Virus record (IMG/VR): IMGVR_UViG_3300033145_002563
Coordinates: 1-64,000 of that record
Direction: 5' to 3' (one strand)
Length of the DNA: 64,000 nucleotides
From: a virus
In this document: positions 7,615-16,602 of the stretch, piece by piece
How positions within the stretch are numbered: position 1 is the first letter of the stretch
Layout of the letters: each line of letters opens with the position of its first letter
The notes under the pieces: generated by a model
The model's input: the letters and a program-made list of their open reading frames with translations, nothing else
Databases searched by the model: none
Told to the model about the DNA's origin: nothing
Position numbers and translations under genes: made by a program

Positions 7615-9913
7615 TACTAACCCCTTGTCCTTCTAACTTCGTTTTAATATCAATTCCCGACTTAGACATATGATCCAACTCACTAAAAACTTCTTCATAC
7701 ACCATCAAAGTCTTTTCTACATCTCTATCTGTATGAGTAAACATTGCAAAGTGATCTCTGTTGTAAAAAATTCCTCTTTTAACAACCTCCTGAAGAAAAT
7801 AATGTTGCTCAACCCCTCTTCCTTTTTTCCAAACAAATGAACTCCAAGGTCCCCCACCCTTGAGATATACAATATCCTTTAAATTATATTTATCTATCAT
7901 CTTACGAATAGTTGGGCTCAACTGCTTTCCAACTTTCCATAGTTTATCTATTACACCATGATTTTCCATGAATTCTATCGTATCTAAAGCAGCAGCAATC
8001 GATATTACTTCCCCGAAGTAGGTCCCAGAAACTTGTAGAAACTCCAACTCTTTCATTAGATCTCTTGTTCCAACAAGGGCGGCTATAGGAAACCCATTAG
8101 ACATTGCTTTTGCATAAGTAGCTAAATCAGGAATCGCCTTATACATCTCCTGTCCACCAGCCATTCGATAACGAAAGCCCATAATGATTTCATCAAAAAT
8201 AAGAACTACTTTATGCTTATCGCAAAGTTTTCTAACTTTTTGCAAATACTCCGTGCTTGCCAATTCTGGGCACGCTCTAGACATAGGCTCAAGAATAAAA
8301 CAAGCTGGGTTCATTTCTAACCAATTCTCTAACGTAACTAAATCACCATATTCTACTTTCCTAACCCAATCACTATAGAAAACTCCCTTACATCTAGGCC
8401 TTGGCAAAGTAGATGCATACCAATCATGCCATCCATGAAAACCGGAATTTCCAGACCAAACAATTTTACCATTTCTTCTTACTAACACAATATGATTTTT
8501 AACATTTACACAATAAACATAACCCTTATAAGGTGCCAATTTGACCTTACTATCAGTAATTTTTCTTACATTAGCAATATTAAGACGGTATACCATCTCT
8601 TTGGAAAAACCTAACCCTGAATATCCCGTTTTAGTAGTCGAAATACCTAATTTAAACAAAATCTCTTGTACATCATCGATCAACCTCTCATTAGAAGAAT
8701 AAAATCTCCTTAATTTCCCATTCTCTATCGTACCATCACCTTTAATTATAGCATCAACAAAAATAGTCAAATATTTTGGAGATAGATTTTTTATCCATTT
8801 AGGCACATATTTTTCTTTACAACCACCAAAACTTTTTAAATAAGATACAAGCTCTTTAGAATTGAAACTTATATGATGACCATTTCTACTAGGCTTAAAT
8901 CCCATCCTTTTTATAAGCAAAAATATTTCTTTATTATATTCCTCATTTTTAACATCTTGAGAAATAACAACTTCATATCTTCCTCTACTTTGAACAATAC
9001 ATGATCCCTCAGATAAATACCAACCCATAAAACAAACAAAATCTTCCATTTTAAAAGATACAATGCCTTTAGTTGGCCTCGATTGGTATAACTTTGGAAT
9101 ATTGAAAAATTCCTCATTGCAACCATTCCATTTACCTATAGAAGTCATTTTGACAGGAGCAACTCTTCCAATTAACTCGCTAGCTTTCATTGTTTTAAAA
9201 TAATGACAACCATTTTTTCTTGTGAAACGACGATAAATATCATGTTCTGGCGTTACCATAAGATCTGTTCGTTTGCTTTTAAAATGAATCATATATCCGT
9301 TAAAATGAAACCTCACCTTCTTATCTATTTTGTAGTATTCTATATATCCTGATTCTTGATTTAATGTGGCAACTTCTTCATTATTACTCAAATGTTTAAA
9401 TAGTTTAAATCCTTGAGAAGTTAAAATTTCCGTCTTATCATCATAACAGCAAACTACTCCTTCCCTTCCTGTCGTTGCTTTAGCTAACCGAACAGCAGCG
9501 GAGGTAGCATCAGATCCGTTCTTGAAAAACCTAACCATCTCAGCACAAGGTATAATATCAACAAGTTTTTCTGCTAATTCAACCTCAAATCGAGTAGGCA
9601 ACGGAATCGAGGCTGTCTTTCTTTCACACTCCGCTCTTAATCTTGTAAATTCACTCCGAAGACACCAATCCCCATAACCTAAAACTACAGGACCAAGAGC
9701 CCCGGACCAATCTACATACTCATTTCCATCGACATCAATTATATGTCCTTTATATCCATGGCTAATAAAAGCTGGGGAAACCCCCTGAATAAACCTACCA
9801 TACATCTTACTCAGTGTCTGAGCACCACCAGGAATTACTTTCATAGCTCTTTTATGAAACTTCAGCGACTTTACTACTACTCTTTCTTCTACTTCAGAAG
9901 CCCAACGAGACAT
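7595..9913 (-). CDS. Class III (GSA/HemL-like) aminotransferase precursor with intein
   Basis: Excluding the intein, the 438-aa extein is a PLP-dependent class III aminotransferase resembling glutamate-1-semialdehyde aminomutase: VIPGGAQTLSKM at the N-terminus, FFKNGSDATSAAVRLAKATTGR near 130-150, then GFHGWHDWY after the splice site, VLIFDEIIMGFR (PLP Asp), and YAKAMSNGFPIAAL with the Schiff-base Lys. Such enzymes occur in sugar-biosynthesis clusters. The intein interrupts between Cys155 and the Ser that starts the GFHGW motif. Without splicing the active site would be broken. It overlaps the methyltransferase downstream. Confidence 0.9.
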   Translation of the reverse strand: MSRWASEVEERVVVKSLKFHKRAMKVIPGGAQTLSKMYGRFIQGVSPAFISHGYKGHIIDVDGNEYVDWSGALGPVVLGYGDWCLRSEFTRLRAECERKTASIPLPTRFEVELAEKLVDIIPCAEMVRFFKNGSDATSAAVRLAKATTGREGVVCCYDDKTEILTSQGFKLFKHLSNNEEVATLNQESGYIEYYKIDKKVRFHFNGYMIHFKSKRTDLMVTPEHDIYRRFTRKNGCHYFKTMKASELIGRVAPVKMTSIGKWNGCNEEFFNIPKLYQSRPTKGIVSFKMEDFVCFMGWYLSEGSCIVQSRGRYEVVISQDVKNEEYNKEIFLLIKRMGFKPSRNGHHISFNSKELVSYLKSFGGCKEKYVPKWIKNLSPKYLTIFVDAIIKGDGTIENGKLRRFYSSNERLIDDVQEILFKLGISTTKTGYSGLGFSKEMVYRLNIANVRKITDSKVKLAPYKGYVYCVNVKNHIVLVRRNGKIVWSGNSGFHGWHDWYASTLPRPRCKGVFYSDWVRKVEYGDLVTLENWLEMNPACFILEPMSRACPELASTEYLQKVRKLCDKHKVVLIFDEIIMGFRYRMAGGQEMYKAIPDLATYAKAMSNGFPIAALVGTRDLMKELEFLQVSGTYFGEVISIAAALDTIEFMENHGVIDKLWKVGKQLSPTIRKMIDKYNLKDIVYLKGGGPWSSFVWKKGRGVEQHYFLQEVVKRGIFYNRDHFAMFTHTDRDVEKTLMVYEEVFSELDHMSKSGIDIKTKLEGQGVSSDLFPV
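8447..9448 (-). other. Intein in aminotransferase, LAGLIDADG type (334 aa)
   Basis: It starts at Cys156 of the precursor (CYDDKTEILTSQGF, block A). Block B is LMVTPEHDIYRR. Two LAGLIDADG-like motifs are present (FMGWYLSEGSC and FVDAIIKGDGT). It ends IVLVRRNGKIVWSGN followed by Ser. The penultimate residue is Gly instead of the usual His, a variant seen in some phage inteins. Splicing is expected to give VVC-SGFHGW. The insertion point lies in a conserved active-site loop, as is usual for inteins. Confidence 0.9.
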
Positions 9914-10775
9914 CTTTTACCTCCTTATAAAACAGCTTCATATACAACTTTAAAAGATGACTATATACTCTCAATCTTCTTCTTCTTGATAAAGGTCGAA
10001 AATTCATAGCTCTCTTGACAACATCTATCTCTTCTACTGTACATCGAGCAGGGGTTTTCTGTGTAAGTTGTTCATTGTGTACTCTATAGTAAGCCAGAGG
10101 CTCAGGAACATACGTACATTTATACTTAGCAGTCATCTTTAGAATAAAAAAATAGTCCTCAGCTGATGTATAATGTGTAGGATTCCCAATCACTTCCATA
10201 AGAGCTTTTTTTTCAAAAACCAATGTAGGACAAGGCATAAAGTTATAACAAGTGAGTAAGTTGAAGTAAGGATCGTCCATCTTAGGAGGATATTTATCAT
10301 GAAACGTTTCCTTTTGTATTTTACCATATCTTTTACCTTCAGTATAAACAGCCCAATGATCTGTGGGCTTTAACTCCCAGTCAAAATGATCGTAGTGGCA
10401 ATCTGAGAATACTAATTTAACTTTAGGATCTTTTTCAAATAAAGCCATCTGCTTTTCGAGCTTCTCTGGATGCCAATAATCATCTGCATCTAAGATAGCA
10501 ATATAATCAGCAGACATTTGGTGCTTCATAACGGACATCCACCTTGCAATACCAATCGGAACTACAGAATAATGAAAGAAGGTAGACAAACAATTAATAC
10601 TAATCCTCGCATCAGTAAAAGATTCTGCTATCTCAAGACTACGATCAGTAGAACTGTTATCGGTAAAAAAAAGATACCAATCGCTATACGTTTGGGCTTT
10701 TACACTTTCAATACATTGCTCAATAAATTTTTCATGATTGTAACAACTGACCAACACAGCCACTGATTTACTCAT
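9894..10775 (-). CDS. GT2-family glycosyltransferase
   Basis: About 293 aa. A GT-A fold is indicated by VAVLVSCYNHEKFIEQCIES, TDNSSTDRSLEIAE and the metal-binding YIAILDADDYWHPEKL. It would transfer a nucleotide-activated sugar in the glycan pathway. ATG at 10775 is preferred over an earlier TTG. Its 5' end overlaps the HNH endonuclease gene and its 3' end overlaps the aminotransferase gene by 20 nt. Confidence 0.85.
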   Translation of the reverse strand: MSKSVAVLVSCYNHEKFIEQCIESVKAQTYSDWYLFFTDNSSTDRSLEIAESFTDARISINCLSTFFHYSVVPIGIARWMSVMKHQMSADYIAILDADDYWHPEKLEKQMALFEKDPKVKLVFSDCHYDHFDWELKPTDHWAVYTEGKRYGKIQKETFHDKYPPKMDDPYFNLLTCYNFMPCPTLVFEKKALMEVIGNPTHYTSAEDYFFILKMTAKYKCTYVPEPLAYYRVHNEQLTQKTPARCTVEEIDVVKRAMNFRPLSRRRRLRVYSHLLKLYMKLFYKEVKDVSLGF

Positions 10776-11562
10776 AACTATATCCAAACCTTCTCGTTAG
10801 TATTCCTTGAAATAGTTGTCTCCAATATTCCCTATTCCCATTAGCTCTACTATTACAACTATTACATACCGTTATTAAATACCAGGGATGGCAATGTTTC
10901 TTATTGTAATCTATATGGTGAACATGCAAATGCCCTTTCTTTCCCCAACAATCAGGATTCTGACATCTATAATCATCCCTCTGTTTTATTGAGTCCTTAT
11001 AATCCTGACTCGCCCAAATTTCACAGTAAGGTTCAATCGAGGTCCCCCCTCTCCAATTCGGATTTTCTGCTCCAACTCTGCAACTTCCATACATAGGATT
11101 GTTTTCGCCTTTATACATCGTTTTTCTTATAGCAGACATCGTGGCTCTTGATTTTTCACTATGTTTTTTCCCATAAAAGGGGTTTTTAGTTCCAGAAAAA
11201 TCAGCATGATTTTCTGATATCTTTACTGCCACCTCTGGTCTTTTTGAAGGATTACTTTCACCCAACATTCTTTCAGATAGTTCATCATAGAATCCGTTCT
11301 TTCTTTTTGTTTCTATCGCCTTTGCAATAACCTCCGGTCTTTTCATAGGATTAAGATCGCCTACAAATTTAGCTCTAACTTCAGGACGTTTCATAGGATG
11401 GTCTTCGCCCAACGCCAATATTTTTATGGATACCTTTGCAGCTACTTCTGGTCTCTTCATAGGATGATTTATTCTGACATGATGCCCACGAATAAATCTA
11501 TTCCTAGGTTTTACTTCTTCCCCACAACCACATTCACAGAGCTTGTTAGCTGGAATTTTCAT
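10768..11562 (-). CDS. NUMOD3-HNH free-standing homing endonuclease
   Basis: 264 aa. The N-terminal half holds four to five copies of a NPMKRPEV-type motif (NUMOD3, DNA-binding), then NPFYGKKHSE and NPMYG motifs. An HNH nuclease domain follows: RDDYRCQNPDCWGKK, LHVHHIDYNKK, and VCNSCNSRANGN. Family knowledge: these are GIY-YIG/HNH-type mobile endonucleases of phages. It sits inside the glycan operon between a small phage gene (ATGA overlap) and a GT2 gene, with no intron evident, so it is free-standing. Confidence 0.9.
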   Translation of the reverse strand: MKIPANKLCECGCGEEVKPRNRFIRGHHVRINHPMKRPEVAAKVSIKILALGEDHPMKRPEVRAKFVGDLNPMKRPEVIAKAIETKRKNGFYDELSERMLGESNPSKRPEVAVKISENHADFSGTKNPFYGKKHSEKSRATMSAIRKTMYKGENNPMYGSCRVGAENPNWRGGTSIEPYCEIWASQDYKDSIKQRDDYRCQNPDCWGKKGHLHVHHIDYNKKHCHPWYLITVCNSCNSRANGNREYWRQLFQGILTRRFGYSYE

Positions 11563-11753
11563 TCTCCATTTTTCTTCTTTGTATTCAAACAAGCCTGTTC
11601 GTACCCATGCCGAAAACCATGAATAAATTCTGTTTCAAGCAAAGGCCTCATTATTTCTAACAACCAATTAACATGATTCTTTGCCAAATCTATAGCCCTT
11701 TGTTTATACTCATCTGGAACTATATCACTTATTTTGTATTTTTCTTTTTCCAT
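11559..11753 (-). CDS. Small hypothetical phage protein
   Basis: A 64-aa protein, KYKISDIVPDEYKQRAIDLA followed by EFIHGFRHGYEQA. The 'HGFRHGYE' segment is typical of small uncharacterised phage proteins. It overlaps both neighbours (25 nt upstream, ATGA downstream), so it is co-translated. No function is assigned. Confidence 0.65.
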   Translation of the reverse strand: MEKEKYKISDIVPDEYKQRAIDLAKNHVNWLLEIMRPLLETEFIHGFRHGYEQACLNTKKKNGE

Positions 11754-12070
11754 TTCCTCTTCCTTTTCTTTGCAGAAGAAACCAACCGAGGTTTAGAGAA
11801 TACATTTCTTTCTATAGTAACCATTACATCTCCACATATCACGAATCTCCAATTTCCATACCTGTAATAACTTGCCTCCTCAAACCGATTCTTAATCACT
11901 CTCAACACAAGCCCAGGAGCCCATCTCTCTTTTCTTGCCTGGGCAAACATACGACGGATCTCCTTCTCTGGATCCCTAGGAACAAAAGAAGGGTCGAGTC
12001 TCTTCTTCTCAGAAACATACTTCTCAATTGCATGCTCAGAAACTCTACTAACTGTCCTCTTCTGTCTCAT
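11729..12070 (-). CDS. Hypothetical basic protein
   Basis: A 113-aa protein: VSEHAIEKYVSEKKRLDP, then WAPGLVLRVIKNRFEEASYYRYGNWRF and a C-terminal Lys/Arg tail (KKRKRKWKKK). The arrangement recalls toxin-like or RNase-like small domains (HAIEKY, then YYRYGNWRFVI), but identification is not secure. It lies in the operon between the radical SAM gene and the 64-aa gene. Confidence 0.6.
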   Translation of the reverse strand: MRQKRTVSRVSEHAIEKYVSEKKRLDPSFVPRDPEKEIRRMFAQARKERWAPGLVLRVIKNRFEEASYYRYGNWRFVICGDVMVTIERNVFSKPRLVSSAKKRKRKWKKKNTK

Positions 12071-12092
12071 AGACCAACAAACTCCTTTCTCA

Positions 12093-13556
12093 TTAAAACA
12101 GATTTTGTATTCTCCTCATGGTTCTTACTGGATTAGCAAAAAACGACTTTACAGTCTTACTAATAACCTGTAACGGTTGATTCTTAATAGCAGAAACTAA
12201 AAGGTTTTTCTCTCCTTCTTGAACTATCTGTCTTAGATCCTTTTTAATCCATTGTTCTCCATTCAAGAGATAACTTCTTGTATGGAGAGCCTTATAATAG
12301 TCTTCTGGGTTCTTCCTAAACTCTTCAATCAAAGTATTGTTAAACAATCTAGATCCCGGATATGGAGTAGCTATAGATACATGGGGAAAGTAGATGCTAA
12401 GTTCCTCTGCCAAAGCAAAACTCATCTCCATCTCTTCCAAAGTCTCTCCAGGCATACCAACTACAAGAAATAGTCCCACATCCAGCCCAATACTCTTAAC
12501 ATATCTCACAAGCTCTTTCGCCCTATTTAGTTTGACTGGCTTCTTTATAACTTCATCTAACACTCTTTGACTACCAGATTCCAAAGCAAAATTTAATTTG
12601 TAACAACCAGAAGCCTTCATTTTATCTATCAGCTGTTCACTAAGAGTCCAAACTGCTACTCCATTTGGAGTATCCCAAGAGAGATCTAAACCAACCTTTA
12701 CCATCAAATCAAACAATTTCAGAGCCCTATTTGAATTGAGAGTCAAATTATCATCTTCGAACATTATTTCCTCAACCCCAAAATTCCTAACAAGGAGGCT
12801 CAATTCCTCAACTACATTCTCAGGACTTCTTGCTCTATACTTTTTGCCCCAAACCCGATGAGCAGAACAAAAAGTACAACCAACTGGACATCCTCTTGAA
12901 GTAAGAACAGGAACGAACTTTTTATATTTCCTTCTTCCATGAGAGGTCTTAGAACCAAAATATCTACTTAGTCCTACTATATCCCAGGCAGGAAAAGGAA
13001 TCTCATCTACATTCGATATATGCCTTTTTCTAATACCTATCTTAGGTTCTAACCCATCTTTCAATTTCTCAATGAGATCGACAAGGGCCTGCTCGCCTTC
13101 CCCTGAAACCACAAAATCAATGTTGTCATCTCGCAAAACTATTTCCGTAGAAGCTGATGGATGAGCCCCTCCTGCTACAGTTACTATAGAAGAATCAATC
13201 CTTTTCACAATAGAATAGACGCAATGGGCCAGTTTAGCTTGTCTACTAAATATATTACTTACCCCAACCATATCAGGTTGAAAATCTTTGATTCTTTCTC
13301 CAATCTGAAATTCATTCAATCCAACAATATCGGCTCCTTCATAAATCTCTGATTCTCTCTTCTGAGTTCTTCCTTCTAGAAAACAATCAAGTATTTCTAT
13401 TTCTATTCCTATCCTCTCTAAAGAAGCAGCTAGGTAAGCCAATCCTAAAGGAGGATAGAGATTGATGTCCTCTCTATCCCCTGAAGAATATACAGGGGGG
13501 GCCACCAAGAGAACTTTTTTGATTTCTTTTTTAATCACTTCCGTATCAATAGCCAA
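12093..13556 (-). CDS. B12-binding radical SAM enzyme
   Basis: A 487-aa protein with an N-terminal cobalamin-binding-like domain (VLLVAPPVYSSGDREDINLYPPLG; FQPDMVGVSNIF) and a radical SAM domain with the 4Fe-4S motif CPVGCTFC near residue 222 in TSRGCPVGCTFCSAHRVWG. Later FEDDNLTLN and ALESGSQRVLDEVIKKP are typical of the MiaB/B12 radical SAM superfamily. It may methylate or rearrange a sugar or lipid intermediate. No substrate can be read from the sequence. It overlaps the cytidylyltransferase gene by 11 nt. Confidence 0.9.
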   Translation of the reverse strand: MAIDTEVIKKEIKKVLLVAPPVYSSGDREDINLYPPLGLAYLAASLERIGIEIEILDCFLEGRTQKRESEIYEGADIVGLNEFQIGERIKDFQPDMVGVSNIFSRQAKLAHCVYSIVKRIDSSIVTVAGGAHPSASTEIVLRDDNIDFVVSGEGEQALVDLIEKLKDGLEPKIGIRKRHISNVDEIPFPAWDIVGLSRYFGSKTSHGRRKYKKFVPVLTSRGCPVGCTFCSAHRVWGKKYRARSPENVVEELSLLVRNFGVEEIMFEDDNLTLNSNRALKLFDLMVKVGLDLSWDTPNGVAVWTLSEQLIDKMKASGCYKLNFALESGSQRVLDEVIKKPVKLNRAKELVRYVKSIGLDVGLFLVVGMPGETLEEMEMSFALAEELSIYFPHVSIATPYPGSRLFNNTLIEEFRKNPEDYYKALHTRSYLLNGEQWIKKDLRQIVQEGEKNLLVSAIKNQPLQVISKTVKSFFANPVRTMRRIQNLF

Positions 13557-14307
13557 ACGAACCCCACCAGCTTTTCTCCTTCATCAAACATTCTGCAACC
13601 TGGAACTGGAACTCATTATCAACTTCCCAGCTTCTTTCAGGAGGCATTATGTAAGAAGTTATTCCATCAATATAACGAGTCCTCTTTTCCAACAACTGTT
13701 TAACATCTACTATAAAAATGGCTCCATTATCTAAATAAGCTTGAGAAACAGTCTTACCTACAAAATCACTCACTTTAGAAAAACAAGAAAAAGCAGGAAC
13801 CAAAGTACTGAAAATTTCTGGTGGTTCCGAAGAATGATCTTTCATCTTATACATAAAATAAGGAGAGCACCCCGGCTCTACACTTATAACACTTTGTATT
13901 GGTTTCCTTCCTCTAAAAACAAATAGATCGTATGCTATTTCTATATCTTTCGAAGAAGTAAAAGGACAATCGGGTTGGAGTAAGATTAAAGTAGTAAACT
14001 TAGCTTCCGACAGAGTCTTCAGCCAATAGATAGCCACATCCACTGTCTGTATAGGATCATAAGCCATATGTTTTGGCTGCAAACCAAAAAAATACAAATC
14101 TTGCGAATGGTCAATGTGCCGAGGCAATTCTCCAGATTCGCTTGAAACGACAACTTGGTCGCTCACATTAGATTCCAAAGCAGCACCAAGCACGTAGTTT
14201 ATCATTGGTCTACCAGCGAGTTTCCTGATATTCTTTTTAGGCACTCTTTCAGAACAAAGTTTTGTTGGAATCACAATTAATACTTTCTCTTCCACCCCTA
14301 CCTCCAA
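13546..14307 (-). CDS. NeuA-like cytidylyltransferase
   Basis: A 253-aa nucleotidyltransferase: VLIVIPTKLCSERVPKKNIRKLAGRPMINYVL (the nucleotide-binding P-loop-like Arg/Lys motif of CMP-sugar synthetases) and LLQPDCPFTSSKDIEIA. It would activate an acidic sugar with CTP. It is the first of two such enzymes in the cluster (see 25916). It overlaps the upstream gene by 10 nt and the radical SAM gene downstream. Confidence 0.85.
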   Translation of the reverse strand: MEVGVEEKVLIVIPTKLCSERVPKKNIRKLAGRPMINYVLGAALESNVSDQVVVSSESGELPRHIDHSQDLYFFGLQPKHMAYDPIQTVDVAIYWLKTLSEAKFTTLILLQPDCPFTSSKDIEIAYDLFVFRGRKPIQSVISVEPGCSPYFMYKMKDHSSEPPEIFSTLVPAFSCFSKVSDFVGKTVSQAYLDNGAIFIVDVKQLLEKRTRYIDGITSYIMPPERSWEVDNEFQFQVAECLMKEKSWWGSFGY

Positions 14308-14807
14308 TATGTTTTTAGAAAACTATCATCATTTATAAAAACATCGTATTCATTCTTCTCCACTAATTTTCTTACCTGCTGGATGAGACTCAAAGTATCT
14401 GGTACCAATACCACTCTTTTTGTTAGAAGTTCTTTAGCTTCATCAATTATCTTCAACGATTCTAAAACAAAAATAGGTTTCTTTGATCCTAAAACTTCAA
14501 GCAGTGTTGTAGAAGGCCAATCAATTACAATAGCATCATGTTGTCGCACGAGCTTGCTGAGTTTTCTATCTTTTACAAATTTTACTTTGTGAAATCCAGG
14601 ATAATCTTTTCTCCTTAGATACCAAGGAGGCAGACGATATCCTCTTACATCGTGTAAAGAAACAGTCAAAGATACTCCAAGAATTAAATTCAAATAGGTT
14701 ATCAGTTCCCTTTGGGTTTGTTCTAAACGATGATCAGAAGGGAATGGTATGTACCCTCCATAAACATTCTGACCAAACAGATTTGTAGTCACATAAAGAA
14801 TTTTCAT
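14298..14807 (-). CDS. Surface carbohydrate biosynthesis protein, C-terminal part
   Basis: A 169-aa protein, MKILYVTTNLFGQNVYGGYIP, then DAIVIDWPSTTLLEVLGSKKPIFVLES, which resembles the C-terminal half of capsule/LPS glycosyltransferase-like proteins (an Asp/Ser/Thr motif followed by kPifvl). It starts 1 nt after the stop of the 393-aa gene, in another frame. The two together resemble one about 560-aa protein, so this may be a natural split or a frameshifted gene. Confidence 0.65.
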   Translation of the reverse strand: MKILYVTTNLFGQNVYGGYIPFPSDHRLEQTQRELITYLNLILGVSLTVSLHDVRGYRLPPWYLRRKDYPGFHKVKFVKDRKLSKLVRQHDAIVIDWPSTTLLEVLGSKKPIFVLESLKIIDEAKELLTKRVVLVPDTLSLIQQVRKLVEKNEYDVFINDDSFLKTYWR

Positions 14808-14808
14808 T

Positions 14809-15990
14809 TCACAAACTCTCTATAACTTCTCCTTCATGGATAATTTTGATGTCCAACTCATCAACCAAATCTTGATATATACTAACAACTTTACTACCAT
14901 AAGTAACAAAGTAATCTGTCTCAACTAAATCCAAATATGGTAATGTCTTGTGATAGTAGTAGCCCATAGAACCGTGTTGAACAGTATATACAGGAATGCC
15001 TGAATCCCTTGCTGCTCTACAAACTACAAAAGTATAAAGAAACTTAGTCGAAGTCAAGATAGCTTTTGGTTTCAACTTCCTCAAATACTTACAAGCCTTA
15101 CTGTAAACTTTCATACTATACTCAGCCTCTTGAAACAATTGCTTAAATGGGAGAATAAGAATGGAAAGAAAATCTAATTGCTCTTCAAAGACAAAAGGAT
15201 TCTCCTTCACCACTTCTCGCCGCCAAAATCGAGGGAAGTAAAGCTGAAAGATCTTAGGAATCTTTCTACACCATTTATTCGGATCCAAAACCTGGAACTT
15301 ATATCCCTCTTTTACAAAAGACTTGATAAAAGATTTCCACTCAGCAACCGGAGTAATCAAAAGCAAAATCCCCTTCTCCTTCTTCTTCGGAAGGAATCTC
15401 GCAATCATATTCGCTACAAACAACTTGGTAGAACTGGGCTGAAACGTCTTCACTCTCTTATGGGAACTTTTCACCTCAGGAAGTATCTTAATATTCAACT
15501 GTCTTCCAAGCAGATTTTCCCAGCCAGGCAAGGCCAATATCCTTCCCCACAAACACTGCCTTTGATCAAAAACAAAATTTCTCTCTACTGGAGCATACCA
15601 CTTCGTAGTATGAACCCAGACTTCATTTGTATCACTACCCTCCAGAATCTTTTTCAAACAATAAATTCTATAGTATAGATTACTTAGAACGAGATAGAAT
15701 TCATGTATTCTATACATAAAAGGTGTTATGCCTTTAAAGTATTTATTGTCCCACCTAGTAAAAATCTCCTTTGTCTTTTGAAATGTCTCGTCTGTCAGTT
15801 CTTCTAATTCTTCCTCATCAATGAAATAATCCTGAGTAAGATAAGGAATTGCTCTGTCGTCTAATTCAGCAGAAGCCCAAGGAGAAAGAGAGATCCATTG
15901 ATTGTCTGTAAGCAACCTACCTTCAAGTCTAAGTCTCCAAATCATATCCTTGACTTGTTGTTCATGATCTACTAGAAGAAGTTTTCTCAT
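14809..15990 (-). CDS. Surface carbohydrate biosynthesis protein, N-terminal part
   Basis: A 393-aa protein with VWVHTTKWYAPVER and KAILTSTKFLYTFVVCRAARDSG followed by IPVYTVQHGSMGYYYH. This last block resembles the GT-B-like core of capsule polysaccharide proteins, in which an imported polymer-linked donor is bound. It ends HEGEVIESL immediately before the 169-aa gene. Acceptor and donor cannot be told. Confidence 0.65.
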   Translation of the reverse strand: MRKLLLVDHEQQVKDMIWRLRLEGRLLTDNQWISLSPWASAELDDRAIPYLTQDYFIDEEELEELTDETFQKTKEIFTRWDNKYFKGITPFMYRIHEFYLVLSNLYYRIYCLKKILEGSDTNEVWVHTTKWYAPVERNFVFDQRQCLWGRILALPGWENLLGRQLNIKILPEVKSSHKRVKTFQPSSTKLFVANMIARFLPKKKEKGILLLITPVAEWKSFIKSFVKEGYKFQVLDPNKWCRKIPKIFQLYFPRFWRREVVKENPFVFEEQLDFLSILILPFKQLFQEAEYSMKVYSKACKYLRKLKPKAILTSTKFLYTFVVCRAARDSGIPVYTVQHGSMGYYYHKTLPYLDLVETDYFVTYGSKVVSIYQDLVDELDIKIIHEGEVIESL

Positions 15991-15998
15991 GTTCTTTA

Positions 15999-16220
15999 CT
16001 ATCCCGAAGCAGGTTCAAAATATAAGCTCCCTTCATCTAACATTGCTTGTAGAATTTCCTTTTCAGTTTCTAACAACTTGTTATCGCTCTTTCGATAGTG
16101 TTTTGTTCCCCCAGCAAGAGCTGCTCGAATTGATAACAAAAGTACAACAGCCTTATCTACTACTTCAATCTCTTTGTCATCGTAGAATGGCATTTCGTCT
16201 ACTGTTTTTCCACCAAACAA
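15999..16220 (-). CDS. Hypothetical phage protein
   Basis: 73 aa, acidic, helical (DKAVVLLLSIRAALAGGTKHYRKSD). No motif is known. It overlaps the next upstream gene by 44 nt and ends 9 nt before the 393-aa gene. Retained because of its operon position and coding-like composition. Confidence 0.5.
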   Translation of the reverse strand: MFGGKTVDEMPFYDDKEIEVVDKAVVLLLSIRAALAGGTKHYRKSDNKLLETEKEILQAMLDEGSLYFEPASG

Positions 16221-16398
16221 TAAAATTAGCTATAAATAACATTCCTGAAAAACTACTAACAGTAAATTGATGTTCCCCCAAAAGCTCAACACCAGAACGA
16301 AGACAAATCAATTGAGCCTCCAACCATGATTTTGCATAGATATACTCGGCATAAAAATCGTTTCCAATTTTCCTGTTTGTGAGATACTTTTTTATCAT
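16177..16398 (-). CDS. Hypothetical phage protein
   Basis: 73 aa with DFYAEYIYAKSWLEAQLICL, a pattern of small uncharacterised phage proteins, then a hydrophobic segment near the C-terminus (GMLFIANFIVWW). ATG overlaps the upstream stop. No function is recognised. Confidence 0.5.
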   Translation of the reverse strand: MIKKYLTNRKIGNDFYAEYIYAKSWLEAQLICLRSGVELLGEHQFTVSSFSGMLFIANFIVWWKNSRRNAILR

Positions 16399-16601
16399 CT
16401 ATACTCCATCTTTCTAATACTTAACCTTTTACGTTTTTGTCTTTTCGGTTTTCCTTTCATCTCTCGTTCTAAGTAACTTAAACACGTTTTACATGTTACC
16501 AAATTTCTACTTTTACTTGTTCGTAAGTTGATTCCATAAGTACCACAAGCACAATCAGGAATGGAGAAAGGCAATTTTCTAAGTAAGTAATGTGTTTTCA
16601 T
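16395..16601 (-). CDS. Small zinc-ribbon-like protein
   Basis: 68 aa from ATG 16601. CAC...CKTC (DCACGTYG and VTCKTCLSY) could bind zinc, followed by a Lys/Arg-rich tail (KPKRQKRKRLSIRK). It is likely a nucleic-acid-binding small phage protein. It lies directly after neuB. Confidence 0.55.
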   Translation of the reverse strand: MKTHYLLRKLPFSIPDCACGTYGINLRTSKSRNLVTCKTCLSYLEREMKGKPKRQKRKRLSIRKMEYR

Positions 16602-16602
16602 A

